The notes: generated by a model from the letters alone, not told the origin. 58,926 nucleotides of DNA from Bacilli bacterium (GCA_017450215.1 JAFSVH010000070.1:1-58926), one strand, 5' to 3'; positions 26,615 to 35,649 are shown, numbered from the stretch's first letter. A program made the numbers and translations.

Positions 26615-28363
26615 TTACTCCTTTACGATTGCTTTGAATGGACAAACATTCAAACACAATCCACATCCATTACATTGATTTTGATCTATTACGATTTTAC
26701 CTTCTTTAATAGAAATAGCAGGACAACCTAATTTCATGCATTGTTTGCACTTTCTACAATCATCAGTAATTCTTGCTTTACCAATATATTTAACACTCTT
26801 AAGCAATGCACAAGGTCTTTGTGCAATGATTAATGATGGCTCTTCAGCGTTAACTTCTTCTTTCACAATACGTTCAAATTCTTTTACATCGAATGGATCA
26901 CAAACATTAATTCTTTCAATTCCAATTGACTTAGCTAAAGCAATTAGATTAAGTTGTTTTGTTTCTTCTTTTCTAATTGTATAACCAGTTGTAGGATTAT
27001 CTTGATGTCCTGTCATACCAGTAATTGAATTATCTAAGATAATTACAGTATTAATTCCCTTATTATAAACGATATCAATTAAGCCAGTAATTCCAGAATG
27101 AACGAATGTTGAATCGCCAATAACGCTTACTAATTTTTTATTGAATTCTTTACCTCTTGCCTTAGCCATACCGAATGCAGCACTAATTGATGCACCCATG
27201 CAGATTGTAGAATCAACACTAGCAAGTGGATTTACAGCACCCAATGTATAACATCCAATATCACCAGAAACAACCAAACCTAGTTTTTTCAAAACATAGA
27301 AAGTTCCTCTATGAGGACAACCAGGACACATTACAGGTGGACGAACTGGAATAGTTTCATCAAGTTTATTGAATTCATAACCTTCTTCATCAAATACAAC
27401 TTTCTTAATTAATGTTGGTGTATATTCACCTAATAAAGTAAATGAACTCTTTCCAATTAATGTTACTTTACTATAGTCACAATAAGCTCTAACATGCTCT
27501 TCAATGAAAGGATCTAATTCTTCAATAACATAAACTTTACCAAGGCCCTTCATAAATTCATTAATTTTTTTAACTGGTAATGGATAACTAATACCTAATT
27601 TCAAATAATTAACTCTATCACCAAGTGCTTCTTTTGCATACATATAAGAAATACCATTAGTAATAACACCAATTTTACTTCCATTATTTTCTATCTTGTT
27701 TAGTTCGCTTACTTCAGCTAGTTCTTGTAGCTTCAATGTTCTTTCTTCAACAACAACATGTCGTTTAATTGCATTACCAGGCATCATTACATTTTTCGCA
27801 ATGTTCTTCTCATATGGTTTAAGTTCATAATTGTCTTTTTCAACTTCTTCCACAATGCTTTGAGAATGTGATACTCTTGTTGATAAACGAAGTAATACTG
27901 GAACATCATATTCTTCACTAAATTTATATGCTTGTTTTGTAAATTCTTTACATTCGCCACTATCACTAGGTTCAAGCATCAATACCTTTGATGCTTTTGC
28001 ATAATGACGTGAATCTTGTTCATTTTGACTAGAATGCATTCCAGGATCATCAGCAACGCAGAATACTAAGCCACCATTAACACCAATATAACTAACTGTA
28101 AATAATGGGTCAGCCATTACATTCATACCAACATGCTTCATACATGCCATACTTCTAGCACCAGCCATACTAGCTCCAATGGCAACTTCACTAGCCACCT
28201 TTTCATTTGGTGCCCATTCAACATTTATTTCTTCATATTTCACAATGTTCTCTGTAATTTCAGTACTAGGTGTTCCTGGATAACTTGAAACAACGCTGAC
28301 ACCCGCTTCATAAGCACCTCTTGCTACTGCTTCATTACCTAACATTAACTTTTTATTGCCCAT
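26615..28363 (-). CDS. iorA: Indolepyruvate:ferredoxin oxidoreductase, alpha subunit
   Basis: About 582 residues from the ATG at 28363 (AAGGAA seven bases ahead); an ATG two codons earlier is too close to the site. The N-terminal pyruvate-binding half begins LMLGNEAVARGAYEAG, with SSYPGTPSTEI. The thiamine diphosphate half has PVMCPGCPHRG, GDIGCYTLG and GDSTFVHSGITGL...DNS. The C-terminus carries two 4Fe-4S ferredoxin motifs (CRKCKQCMKLGCP and CNGCGLCLNVCP). It overlaps rnhB by 11 bases, so it is translated within the same operon. Oxygen-sensitive chemistry implies an anaerobe. Confidence 0.96.
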   Translation of the reverse strand: MGNKKLMLGNEAVARGAYEAGVSVVSSYPGTPSTEITENIVKYEEINVEWAPNEKVASEVAIGASMAGARSMACMKHVGMNVMADPLFTVSYIGVNGGLVFCVADDPGMHSSQNEQDSRHYAKASKVLMLEPSDSGECKEFTKQAYKFSEEYDVPVLLRLSTRVSHSQSIVEEVEKDNYELKPYEKNIAKNVMMPGNAIKRHVVVEERTLKLQELAEVSELNKIENNGSKIGVITNGISYMYAKEALGDRVNYLKLGISYPLPVKKINEFMKGLGKVYVIEELDPFIEEHVRAYCDYSKVTLIGKSSFTLLGEYTPTLIKKVVFDEEGYEFNKLDETIPVRPPVMCPGCPHRGTFYVLKKLGLVVSGDIGCYTLGAVNPLASVDSTICMGASISAAFGMAKARGKEFNKKLVSVIGDSTFVHSGITGLIDIVYNKGINTVIILDNSITGMTGHQDNPTTGYTIRKEETKQLNLIALAKSIGIERINVCDPFDVKEFERIVKEEVNAEEPSLIIAQRPCALLKSVKYIGKARITDDCRKCKQCMKLGCPAISIKEGKIVIDQNQCNGCGLCLNVCPFKAIVKE

Positions 28364-29141
28364 TTTCATTTCCTTCTTTTTTATCTCTTTCTATTATTTT
28401 TCTAACTGGATCAAAACTCTTCCTATGATATTTACAAATACCATATTTATCAATCATATCTAAATGATATTTAGTAACATAACCTTTATGGTTATCAAAA
28501 CCATATAATGGATAAGTTTCTGCGAGTTTAATCATAAAATTATCTCTTTCAACTTTAGCAACAATGCTGCTTGCAGCAATTGATGCACTTGTTGCATCTC
28601 CCTTGATAATTGATAAAGACTTTTTATCGATATCTAAAACCATACAATCTGTTAAAACAAAATCAACTTCTTTTAATTTCTTTAAACATTCGCACATACC
28701 TTTTCTACTTGCCTCAAGAACATTAATTCTGTCAACTTCTTCAACATCAATATAAGTAATACTGTAAAATAGAGCTTTTTCTTTAATTTCTTTAGCTAAT
28801 TCTTCTCTTCTTTTAGCAGTCAATTTTTTAGAATCATTAAGTCCTTCAATTCTTTCGTTCTTGTCAAGTACAACACTAGCAACAACCAACGGCCCAGCCA
28901 TTGGTCCACGGCCAACTTCATCACATCCTGCAATGTAATTGTAACCTTTAGACCAAAGATATTCTTCTATTTCATAAATATTATTTACTTTGATTCTTCT
29001 ATTTTTCTTCTCATTATATAATTCTTCATCAAAGATTTCTTCAATAGATTTAATATCTTTAGATTTGAAACCTTTAGATTTAATATCTTTAGATTTAACA
29101 TCTTTAGATTTAATATCTTTAGATTTAACATCTTTATTCAT
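28353..29141 (-). CDS. rnhB: Ribonuclease HII
   Basis: 262 residues. The catalytic core starts at residue 70: GCDEVGRGPMAGP with Asp74 and Glu75, then LTDCMVLD and ASIVAKVERD with the remaining acidic residues. It removes RNA from RNA-DNA hybrids, including single ribonucleotides. The N-terminus carries an added tail of six 5-residue units (KDVKS-type, residues 3-32) absent from ordinary RNase HII. The start overlaps the rbgA stop as TAATG, a sign of coupled translation, and lepB-rbgA-rnhB order is common in Bacilli. Confidence 0.96.
   Translation of the reverse strand: MNKDVKSKDIKSKDVKSKDIKSKGFKSKDIKSIEEIFDEELYNEKKNRRIKVNNIYEIEEYLWSKGYNYIAGCDEVGRGPMAGPLVVASVVLDKNERIEGLNDSKKLTAKRREELAKEIKEKALFYSITYIDVEEVDRINVLEASRKGMCECLKKLKEVDFVLTDCMVLDIDKKSLSIIKGDATSASIAASSIVAKVERDNFMIKLAETYPLYGFDNHKGYVTKYHLDMIDKYGICKYHRKSFDPVRKIIERDKKEGNENGQ
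29046..29135. repeat. Six 15-bp tandem units encoding the rnhB N-terminal tail
   Basis: Period-15 repeats around 'atctttagatttaat' on the plus strand, encoding (K-D-I/V-K-S) on the minus strand. One unit differs (KGFKS). Unit length is a multiple of three, so copy-number changes would stay in frame. Confidence 0.9.
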
Positions 29142-29995
29142 TATATTTCACCACTTGGTCTTTCTAATGTGATATGTCCTAATTTCAAATTTCTAAAATC
29201 ATTAAGAATTAAATCATATATTCTTTCATAATCAACAAATTCGCCTTTATAAAAAACCTTATTTTTTGCTATATTTTCTAAGACTGTCAAATTATCATCA
29301 GTCAAAGATACTTCATATCTTTCTTCAAAAAATGATGAATAAGAAGAATTTCTCAGAAAATCAAGAAAATATAAAATCATATCATCACGGCGAATTACAT
29401 TATCTTTTATAGCACCAGTCAAAGCTAAATTATAACCAACTTTTAAGTCTTCAAATTTTGGCCATAATACACCTGGAGTATCTAATAAGTCTAAATCTTT
29501 ATTAATCCTTATCCATTGTTGAGCTTTAGTAACACCTGGAGTATTACCAGTATTAGCCACACTTTTTCCAGCTAATTTATTGATTAGTGTACTTTTCCCA
29601 ACATTAGGAATACCAAGAACCATTGTTCTAATACTTCTAGGCTTTAATCCTTTTGCTTTTTCTTTATCTAATTTTTCTTTTAAGATGTCTTTGCACATCA
29701 CACTAATCTTTTTAATATTTTCACCACTTTTACTATTAACAAAAATACAAGGAATATTATTATTAGCAAAATAATTCTTCCATTCTATATTAATAGCCTC
29801 ATCACTCATATCACTCTTATTCATAATCACAAGTCTAGGCTTGTTTTTTAATTTATCTTTAATCACTGGATTAAAGGAAGAAAGGGGAATTCTTGCATCA
29901 ATCAGTTCTAATATAATATCAACTAATTTAATTTTTTCCTCAATTTCCCTTATGGCTTTTGCCATATGTCCAGGAAACCATTGAACATTTTGCAT
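29141..29995 (-). CDS. rbgA: Ribosome biogenesis GTPase YlqF/RbgA
   Basis: 284 residues with circularly permuted GTPase motifs: G4 NKSD (59-62), G1 GIPNVGKST (128-136), then G3 DTPG (172-175), and the N-terminal WFPGHMAKA that is diagnostic of the family. It is needed for late assembly of the 50S subunit. AAAGGAGGG precedes the ATG. It shares one base with rnhB and follows lepB by 52 bases. Confidence 0.97.
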   Translation of the reverse strand: MQNVQWFPGHMAKAIREIEEKIKLVDIILELIDARIPLSSFNPVIKDKLKNKPRLVIMNKSDMSDEAINIEWKNYFANNNIPCIFVNSKSGENIKKISVMCKDILKEKLDKEKAKGLKPRSIRTMVLGIPNVGKSTLINKLAGKSVANTGNTPGVTKAQQWIRINKDLDLLDTPGVLWPKFEDLKVGYNLALTGAIKDNVIRRDDMILYFLDFLRNSSYSSFFEERYEVSLTDDNLTVLENIAKNKVFYKGEFVDYERIYDLILNDFRNLKLGHITLERPSGEI

Positions 29996-30047
29996 TCTTC
30001 CCTCCTTTTATAAATATAATAATATAAATTATATTAAGTTAATATAA

Positions 30048-31094
30048 TTATTCTAATCTCTCCCAACCAGAAGTTCTACCTTTATAGAAAGTAACAACAC
30101 CACATATTTGTGATTCTTTTACTAACCCAAAATATCTTGAATCATTAGCAACTAATCTATTGTCACCAAGTAATATACAATATCCTTCTGGAATTATATT
30201 ATTGCCTTTATAATCAATTTCTTCTTTATTCGAATTATTATCAATAACCTTATTTAAATCATAATTAACATGATTACTATAACCATATACTACATAATCC
30301 TCATTAAGCATGCAATCATCAATATAAATATGACCATCAATAACTTCAAATTTTTGTCCAGCTTTTGCAATTAATCTTTTTACTAATAATTCATTATCTC
30401 TTACATTTCCTTTGATTTGAATATCATCATCATATTGAAATACTACAACATCACCAATATCATAACTATTTAAGCGAGATGCAATAATCTTATCTCCACT
30501 ATAATCATTCTTTCCACCATATAACAATGGTTCCATACAATCTCCAATTACTGTTGCAGGGAATAGGACGAATGTGAAAAGAAGGGAAACAACAAAAAAT
30601 GATAAATATAGAATTGTTATAATTTCACCAAGGAAATTGAAAATTGAGATTAATTTTCCATTCCTTGATAATTTATATTTCATTGGTTTATATTTATTTA
30701 CATCAATTGGTGTATCAAATGATTTATCAATTGATTTATCACTTGATTTATCATTTGATTTATCATTTGGTATTTGACTTATATATATCTTACTAAAATA
30801 TTCATTATCTTTAGTTCCATTTAATGCTAAAAAGGCAAGGTCTAAATCACTTATTTCTAACATCCTAGTAAAAATAATATTTAAGATGAATATCATCAAA
30901 CCGATAATTATAATTGCATAAAAGATAATCAATCTTGAACCAACTAAGATTCCATCTAGAAAAGTACCAAATGTTTTTAGTATTAAAATACCAATTAAAG
31001 AAATCAAGCCAACAACTAAATTGATAATAAAAGATCTTTTTCTTTTATCTATTCTTTTATCAAGAATCTTATTAATTTGTATATTTGATTCCAT
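30048..31094 (-). CDS. lepB: Signal peptidase I homologue with Cys in the nucleophile position
   Basis: 348 residues, longer than the roughly 180 of most Bacilli enzymes. Two or three N-terminal membrane helices (about 20-78), a soluble insert with a 4-residue repeat (111-126), then a further membrane helix (about 150-178) and the S26 catalytic domain. Motifs: VIGDCMEPLL (the serine of the usual GxSMxP is Cys186, codon TGT), general-base Lys239 in LVKRLIAKAG, and LLGDNR...NDSRYFGLV near 309-324. It removes signal peptides outside the membrane. The Ser-to-Cys change is the notable point; the Lys is kept, so the protein may still be active. Eight bases after the SftA-like gene. Confidence 0.88.
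   Translation of the reverse strand: MESNIQINKILDKRIDKRKRSFIINLVVGLISLIGILILKTFGTFLDGILVGSRLIIFYAIIIIGLMIFILNIIFTRMLEISDLDLAFLALNGTKDNEYFSKIYISQIPNDKSNDKSSDKSIDKSFDTPIDVNKYKPMKYKLSRNGKLISIFNFLGEIITILYLSFFVVSLLFTFVLFPATVIGDCMEPLLYGGKNDYSGDKIIASRLNSYDIGDVVVFQYDDDIQIKGNVRDNELLVKRLIAKAGQKFEVIDGHIYIDDCMLNEDYVVYGYSNHVNYDLNKVIDNNSNKEEIDYKGNNIIPEGYCILLGDNRLVANDSRYFGLVKESQICGVVTFYKGRTSGWERLE
30717..30764. repeat. Four 12-bp tandem units in lepB
   Basis: Encodes DKSN-DKSS-DKSI-DKSF (residues 111-126) in the cytoplasmic insert before the last membrane helix. In-frame, slippage-prone repeat. Confidence 0.85.
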
Positions 31095-31102
31095 TTTATC
31101 AC

Positions 31103-33241
31103 CTATAGTCTTGCCAAAATGTCTTCAAGATCAGCAGGTTCCATTAATACAGTTCTTGCTCTACTTCCTAAATTCTCTGATACAACACCCAATTCACTCA
31201 ATTTCTCAATTATTGCTTGAGCACGATTGAAGCTGCACTTAAATCTTTTTTGAATACTATTAATTGATGCATTTTGAGTTTGCACTACATATCTTGAAAT
31301 TGTAGCAAATAAATCATCACCAGTTACATCATCTTCACTTTCTTCTGTTTTTTGCTTCAAATCATCTTGAGTAAACATAAAATCAAAATTACCACTTCTA
31401 ATAGAATCAGTTATAGCTTTTAGTTCCTCATTAGAAACAAATGAACCCTGGATTCTACATTCTTTTCCTGTATCATCAAAATAAAGCATATCACCATTAC
31501 CAAGCAGTTTTTCTGCTCCAGCATGGTCTAAAATGATATTAGAATCTAATGCAGTTTTAACTTTGAATGAAATTCTTGTTGGTAAATTAGATTTAATAGT
31601 ACCTGAAATAACATCAACTGATGGTCTTTGAGTAGCAATAATCAAGTGAATTCCAGCAGCTCTAGCTTTAGCTGTTAACCGAGATACAATCTCTTCAATT
31701 TCTTTTCCACCAACTAGCATTAAATCAGCAAATTCATCAATAATTAAAACAATATATGGAATATGTTTCATATCAACACTATTTCTTTGTTGTCTCATAT
31801 AATCATCATAATCAGTTAAACCAAGACTAGCAAAGAAATCATATCTAGCTTCCATTTCATCAACTAACCACTTCATTGCACTAATTGCTATCTTTGGTTC
31901 TGTGATGATTGGAGTTGCAAGATGTGGAATATTATTGTATTTAGTGAATTCTACCTTTTTAGGGTCAATCAATATTAATTTTACATCATCTGGATGAGCA
32001 CGATATAAAATTGATGTGATAATAGAATTAATACATACACTCTTACCACTTCGTGTCGTACCACCAATCAAACCATGAGGCATCTTGGTGATATCAAGAT
32101 AAATAGCTTCACCTGTAACATCAGTACCAAGCACAACCTTTAATGGATTCTTATCTTCCATTAATTCTGGTTTTGTTAGCATATCACCTAATAAAATCAT
32201 ATCACGTTTATAATTAGGAACTTCAATACCAATAGTTCTTCTACCAGGAATTGGTACTTGTAATCTTATAGCAACTGCTTCAAGATTACCTTGAAGATTT
32301 TGTTGAATTGAAGGGACTTTTTGATATTTAACACCAGGTTCAAGTTGAACTTCAAATAAAGTAACCGTAGGACCTTTTTGGAAATCAACAACTCTACCAG
32401 CGATATCAAATTCTTTAAGTGTTGAATCAATGATTTCTCTTTGTCTATTAACACCTTCTAAATCGGAAGTAGCATTCGGATTTCTTCTCTTTAATAAACT
32501 TAAAGAAGGGAAATTGTATTTAGTTTTTCTTTGTTTTCTTATTTCGTTATAACGATCATTTTTACTCTTTAATTTCTCTTCAGGATTTGTTTTAGATGTA
32601 ACACTAATTCTTGCTTGAACTTCTTCATCATTATAATATTGATTATTATCAAGATAATTATTATCTTCCTGATAAGTCTCTTCTTGATAATTATCATCAT
32701 CTTTTAAGTTATAATTCTCATCTTCATTATTAAGTTCAGAAAAATAATCTTCCTTAACATTTTCATTATTTTTATATTCTTGATAATTATTATTTTGATA
32801 ATTATTATCATTTCTTTCTTCTTGCTTATAAATCTTAATAGTCTCATGAGATTGTTGTTCATAAGAATTCATTCTATCATCAGCACTCTTTTGAACTTCT
32901 TCATTTGCATCTTTCCCATTAACATCTACTTGTTTAACATCTACTCGTTTATTCTCAGGTTCATAGCCATTAAAATCTTCAAATTTTGGAACACAATAAT
33001 CTTGTATTTCTTCTTTTGATACTTTGCTTCCATTTCTCAAATAATCATATTGTCTTTCACTATATTCTAAATCTGATTTCGGATAATAATTAACATCTTT
33101 TACATTACTACCATAAATAGAAGAAACAAATCTCTCGCTCTTATCTATAATAGGTTTAGGTGTGCCATTTATATCAAGTGGTTCTTCTTTTTTAGTAGTT
33201 TTATCTGTAACTTGTGGAATAACAAACTTTCTTCTTTCCAT
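31103..33241 (-). CDS. Soluble FtsK/SpoIIIE-family DNA translocase (SftA-like)
   Basis: 712 residues. No membrane helix is visible; residues 1-230 are a hydrophilic Asn/Glu/Tyr-rich linker. The motor begins near residue 265 and has Walker A GTTRSGKSVCINSI, LILIDPKKVEF, Walker B VLIIDEFADLM and ATQRPSVDVISGTIK. The C-terminal winged-helix gamma domain (about 645-712, SINSIQKRFKCSFNRAQAII...SRARTVLM) reads polar chromosome motifs. The lack of a membrane anchor matches SftA (YtpT) of Bacillus rather than SpoIIIE/FtsK. It moves chromosome DNA away from the closing septum. AGGAGGG precedes the ATG. First housekeeping gene in the long operon. Confidence 0.9.
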   Translation of the reverse strand: MERRKFVIPQVTDKTTKKEEPLDINGTPKPIIDKSERFVSSIYGSNVKDVNYYPKSDLEYSERQYDYLRNGSKVSKEEIQDYCVPKFEDFNGYEPENKRVDVKQVDVNGKDANEEVQKSADDRMNSYEQQSHETIKIYKQEERNDNNYQNNNYQEYKNNENVKEDYFSELNNEDENYNLKDDDNYQEETYQEDNNYLDNNQYYNDEEVQARISVTSKTNPEEKLKSKNDRYNEIRKQRKTKYNFPSLSLLKRRNPNATSDLEGVNRQREIIDSTLKEFDIAGRVVDFQKGPTVTLFEVQLEPGVKYQKVPSIQQNLQGNLEAVAIRLQVPIPGRRTIGIEVPNYKRDMILLGDMLTKPELMEDKNPLKVVLGTDVTGEAIYLDITKMPHGLIGGTTRSGKSVCINSIITSILYRAHPDDVKLILIDPKKVEFTKYNNIPHLATPIITEPKIAISAMKWLVDEMEARYDFFASLGLTDYDDYMRQQRNSVDMKHIPYIVLIIDEFADLMLVGGKEIEEIVSRLTAKARAAGIHLIIATQRPSVDVISGTIKSNLPTRISFKVKTALDSNIILDHAGAEKLLGNGDMLYFDDTGKECRIQGSFVSNEELKAITDSIRSGNFDFMFTQDDLKQKTEESEDDVTGDDLFATISRYVVQTQNASINSIQKRFKCSFNRAQAIIEKLSELGVVSENLGSRARTVLMEPADLEDILARL

Positions 33242-33258
33242 TCTTCCCTCCTAAATCT

Positions 33259-34077
33259 CTATTCTTCATCATTTAACTCCTCTATTAATAACTCTTCATC
33301 ATTAATAGTTATTTTATTTTCTTTATTAAATAAACTCTTACTATATACCTTAGCAGCTTCAGATCCTATTATTTCAAGAATTGATCTCACTAATTTAGGT
33401 AAGCCATATTTAATTAATTTATTAATTGTTAACTTTCTTACCCATACTACTGGATTAATAATATTCTTAATTTTTAAAAATGTACTAGCAGCTTCATCAA
33501 TATTATATTTTTTTATATTCTTTACTATTTTATTATTATTTATTTCACTAATTTTATTAATTGAATTTAATACTAAACTAATAGTCAATCTCTTAAACAC
33601 TCTAATTGTACGATGCTTCTCAAATATCTCATCTATTCTATCTAAGATATATCTAATTAAATCCATTAATTCCTTTAAAGAAATCTCTCCAAAACTATAT
33701 TTACTATCTGGATAATATACTTTCGCAATATCTTTAACCATTAAAGCAATAATATCAGATACAACACTAATATGATCCTTTATTTTATCAGCAGTAAACA
33801 AACTTTTGCTAATATCATCATATCTTGATAAAGATAAGTCAATGATTTCTCTTACTTCATCATTCTTTATCTTTAAATCTTTCTCATCTTCTTCTATCTT
33901 CTTAACTTCTTTATCTACTTTTTTGATATCAATTAAAACAGTTATTCCATAAAATAAGAATACTATCATAATACCAATAATAATACCGAAGAATAAAGTA
34001 ATGAGATTACCAATTAAATTCTTAGTAAAGAATTCTTGAAAATATAATTTTATATTATCCCAAATATTTAATATCAT
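33259..34077 (-). CDS. Unknown membrane protein (272 aa)
   Basis: One strong membrane segment, about residues 22-49, then a charged coiled-coil-like stretch (IKKVDKEVKKIEEDEKDL...) and a helical domain with many Lys/Ile/Asn. The sequence around 175-235 has further amphipathic helices but no clear second membrane span. No family recognised. It lies 17 bases upstream of the SftA-like gene and seems to head the operon, so a link with chromosome translocation or division is possible but unproven. Confidence 0.72.
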   Translation of the reverse strand: MILNIWDNIKLYFQEFFTKNLIGNLITLFFGIIIGIMIVFLFYGITVLIDIKKVDKEVKKIEEDEKDLKIKNDEVREIIDLSLSRYDDISKSLFTADKIKDHISVVSDIIALMVKDIAKVYYPDSKYSFGEISLKELMDLIRYILDRIDEIFEKHRTIRVFKRLTISLVLNSINKISEINNNKIVKNIKKYNIDEAASTFLKIKNIINPVVWVRKLTINKLIKYGLPKLVRSILEIIGSEAAKVYSKSLFNKENKITINDEELLIEELNDEE

Positions 34078-34099
34078 TTGCTACTTTCCCTTTTAATAG

Positions 34100-34128
34100 A
34101 TTATACAACAAATGTCAAAAAAAAACCA
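34100..34128 (-). promoter_or_regulatory. Weak candidate promoter of the nine-gene operon
   Basis: Exact TATAAT (34100-34105) on the minus strand, but the hexamer 17 bases upstream (TGGTTT) matches the -35 consensus poorly. No better candidate lies between this gene and the divergent HAD gene. Confidence 0.35.
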
Positions 34129-34223
34129 TAATATTATATACTAAATTATTGATAAATAAAAAACTATTATTTTATTTTACATTACACCTTATTATATGGT
34201 ATTATGGTAATAGAGGAATATTT

Positions 34224-35045
34224 ATGAACTATAAAGAAATAAAAGGATACTTGATTGCTGTTGATCTAGATAATACAATTATCACGGGCTTTGACAACAA
34301 AGATTTGGAAAGCTTTCAAGTATTAAAAGAATTAGCAAAAAACAATTATATCATTATAGCAACTGGAAGACCTTGGAGGTCAAGCTGTGGCTTTTACAAC
34401 TGGCTTGAACTTAATACTCCAATTATCAATTATAATGGTGCATATGTCCACCATCCAAAAGATCCTAATTTTAAAGAAATAATGATAACTATTGAAAATA
34501 AAAAAATTAAAGAATTCGTTCACAAAGCTAAAGATTATTTAATTAATATATTTTGTGAGAACAAAGATGATATCTATTTATTAAATGATACAGATAAAAT
34601 CCTTCCTTATCTTCATCAGGAAGGTTCAAATCTAATCATTGGAGATTATGATAAAATATTAAATTGTGATACCAATGGAGCTATTCTATTCACTAAACCA
34701 GGAAGTGAAGAATTATTAGAAAAATTCATTCATGAAGTATATCATGATGAAATCAGATTAAGACATTGGTTTACTCTTGATACATTAGTATCTGAATTCT
34801 ATAGCCCAGAAACTTCTAAAGCAAATGCTTTAGAAGTAATAAGGAAATATTATAATATTCCAAAATCAAAAACAATTGCAATTGGTGATGGTCACAATGA
34901 TATCGAAATGTTAGATTACGCTCATATTGGAGTAGCTATGGAAGATTCACATAATGAGTTATTACCACATGCTACATTTATTACTAAAAATGTAACTGAA
35001 CATGGCGTAAAATACTTTTTTGAAAATTATGATTTTAAGGAGTGA
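34224..35045 (+). CDS. HAD-superfamily (Cof-type) phosphatase
   Basis: 273 residues from the ATG at 34224 (GAGG seven bases ahead); the open frame begins 25 codons earlier without a site. HAD motif I is VDLDNT (catalytic Asp pair), motif II ATGRPW, motif IV IGDGHNDIEML, with a Cof-type cap between residues about 85 and 190. Such enzymes dephosphorylate sugar phosphates or flavin intermediates in the cytoplasm; the substrate is not predictable. The downstream gene's ribosome site is made by its final codons. Confidence 0.9.
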   Translation: MNYKEIKGYLIAVDLDNTIITGFDNKDLESFQVLKELAKNNYIIIATGRPWRSSCGFYNWLELNTPIINYNGAYVHHPKDPNFKEIMITIENKKIKEFVHKAKDYLINIFCENKDDIYLLNDTDKILPYLHQEGSNLIIGDYDKILNCDTNGAILFTKPGSEELLEKFIHEVYHDEIRLRHWFTLDTLVSEFYSPETSKANALEVIRKYYNIPKSKTIAIGDGHNDIEMLDYAHIGVAMEDSHNELLPHATFITKNVTEHGVKYFFENYDFKE

Positions 35046-35049
35046 AAAA

Positions 35050-35340
35050 ATGAGTTTTATAAGTTCAAACAATCTTGAAAAGTGCATCACAAATGCACCA
35101 ATTGGATATCTTATTAAAGTTTTAGAAGATGAGGGATACCAAGTAACAAAATCAAATCTTCAAGTTACTGCTATAAGCCAAGCCTTCCTTTCTAGCTTCT
35201 CTTCAACAATAACAATCATTGATATGGGAAGTTATAGAGAATGTAGTGACAATGAAGTTGCTATTGGATTATTGCTTAGACCAAGAACTGGAATCCTAGC
35301 AAATATTGTACAAAAAGCTGAAGCAATGATGAATAAATAA
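35050..35340 (+). CDS. Small conserved-looking protein of unknown function (96 aa)
   Basis: The start is the ATG at 35050, preceded by AAGGAG that overlaps the HAD stop, so it is translated in the same transcript. No signal peptide or membrane helix. The composition is balanced, and codon use looks like real coding sequence (Thr, Ser, Ala and Gly rich compared with intergenic frames). No family recognised. Confidence 0.75.
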   Translation: MSFISSNNLEKCITNAPIGYLIKVLEDEGYQVTKSNLQVTAISQAFLSSFSSTITIIDMGSYRECSDNEVAIGLLLRPRTGILANIVQKAEAMMNK

Positions 35341-35649
35341 TCATTGTTATGAAACTACTAAATAATATATATATAAAAAAATAATATAGTTATTTAGTAT
35401 ATATTATTTTTAACTGCTTTGATAATAACTCTATTTTAATTCTAGATTTAAAAATCCTAACTATTAGCCTGAACTTAATAGTTAGGATTTTTATCTTGGA
35501 TAAATAAAGATTTATGTTGATAATGGGTGTCTTTTGACTCATTTCAAAAATATTATTAATAGCATAGATTCTAATATGGAAAGAAAAAATTATCAACAAC
35601 AACAAAAAGCTAAAAAAGTACAAGATTGTGTTTTTAAAAATTCTAATAA
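35341..35649. other. Intergenic region between convergent genes
   Basis: About 310 bases between the plus-strand small gene and the minus-strand lipoprotein. It holds an AT-rich stem (35360-35370 with 35399-35409, then T) that could end the plus-strand transcript, and the strong bidirectional hairpin at 35451-35491. A GTG-started 87-codon frame (35390-35653, minus) runs straight through that hairpin and is not called as a gene. Confidence 0.6.
35451..35492. terminator. Bidirectional terminator
   Basis: A perfect 16-bp stem (35451-35466 and 35476-35491), nine-base loop, with T-rich tails on both strands. It separates the converging HAD/small-protein and lipoprotein units. Confidence 0.9.

Noticed and set aside
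29046-30764. Short tandem repeats as a CRISPR array
   Set aside because: The repeats are contiguous 12- and 15-bp coding units without spacers, inside lepB and rnhB. No CRISPR array or cas gene was seen in the window.
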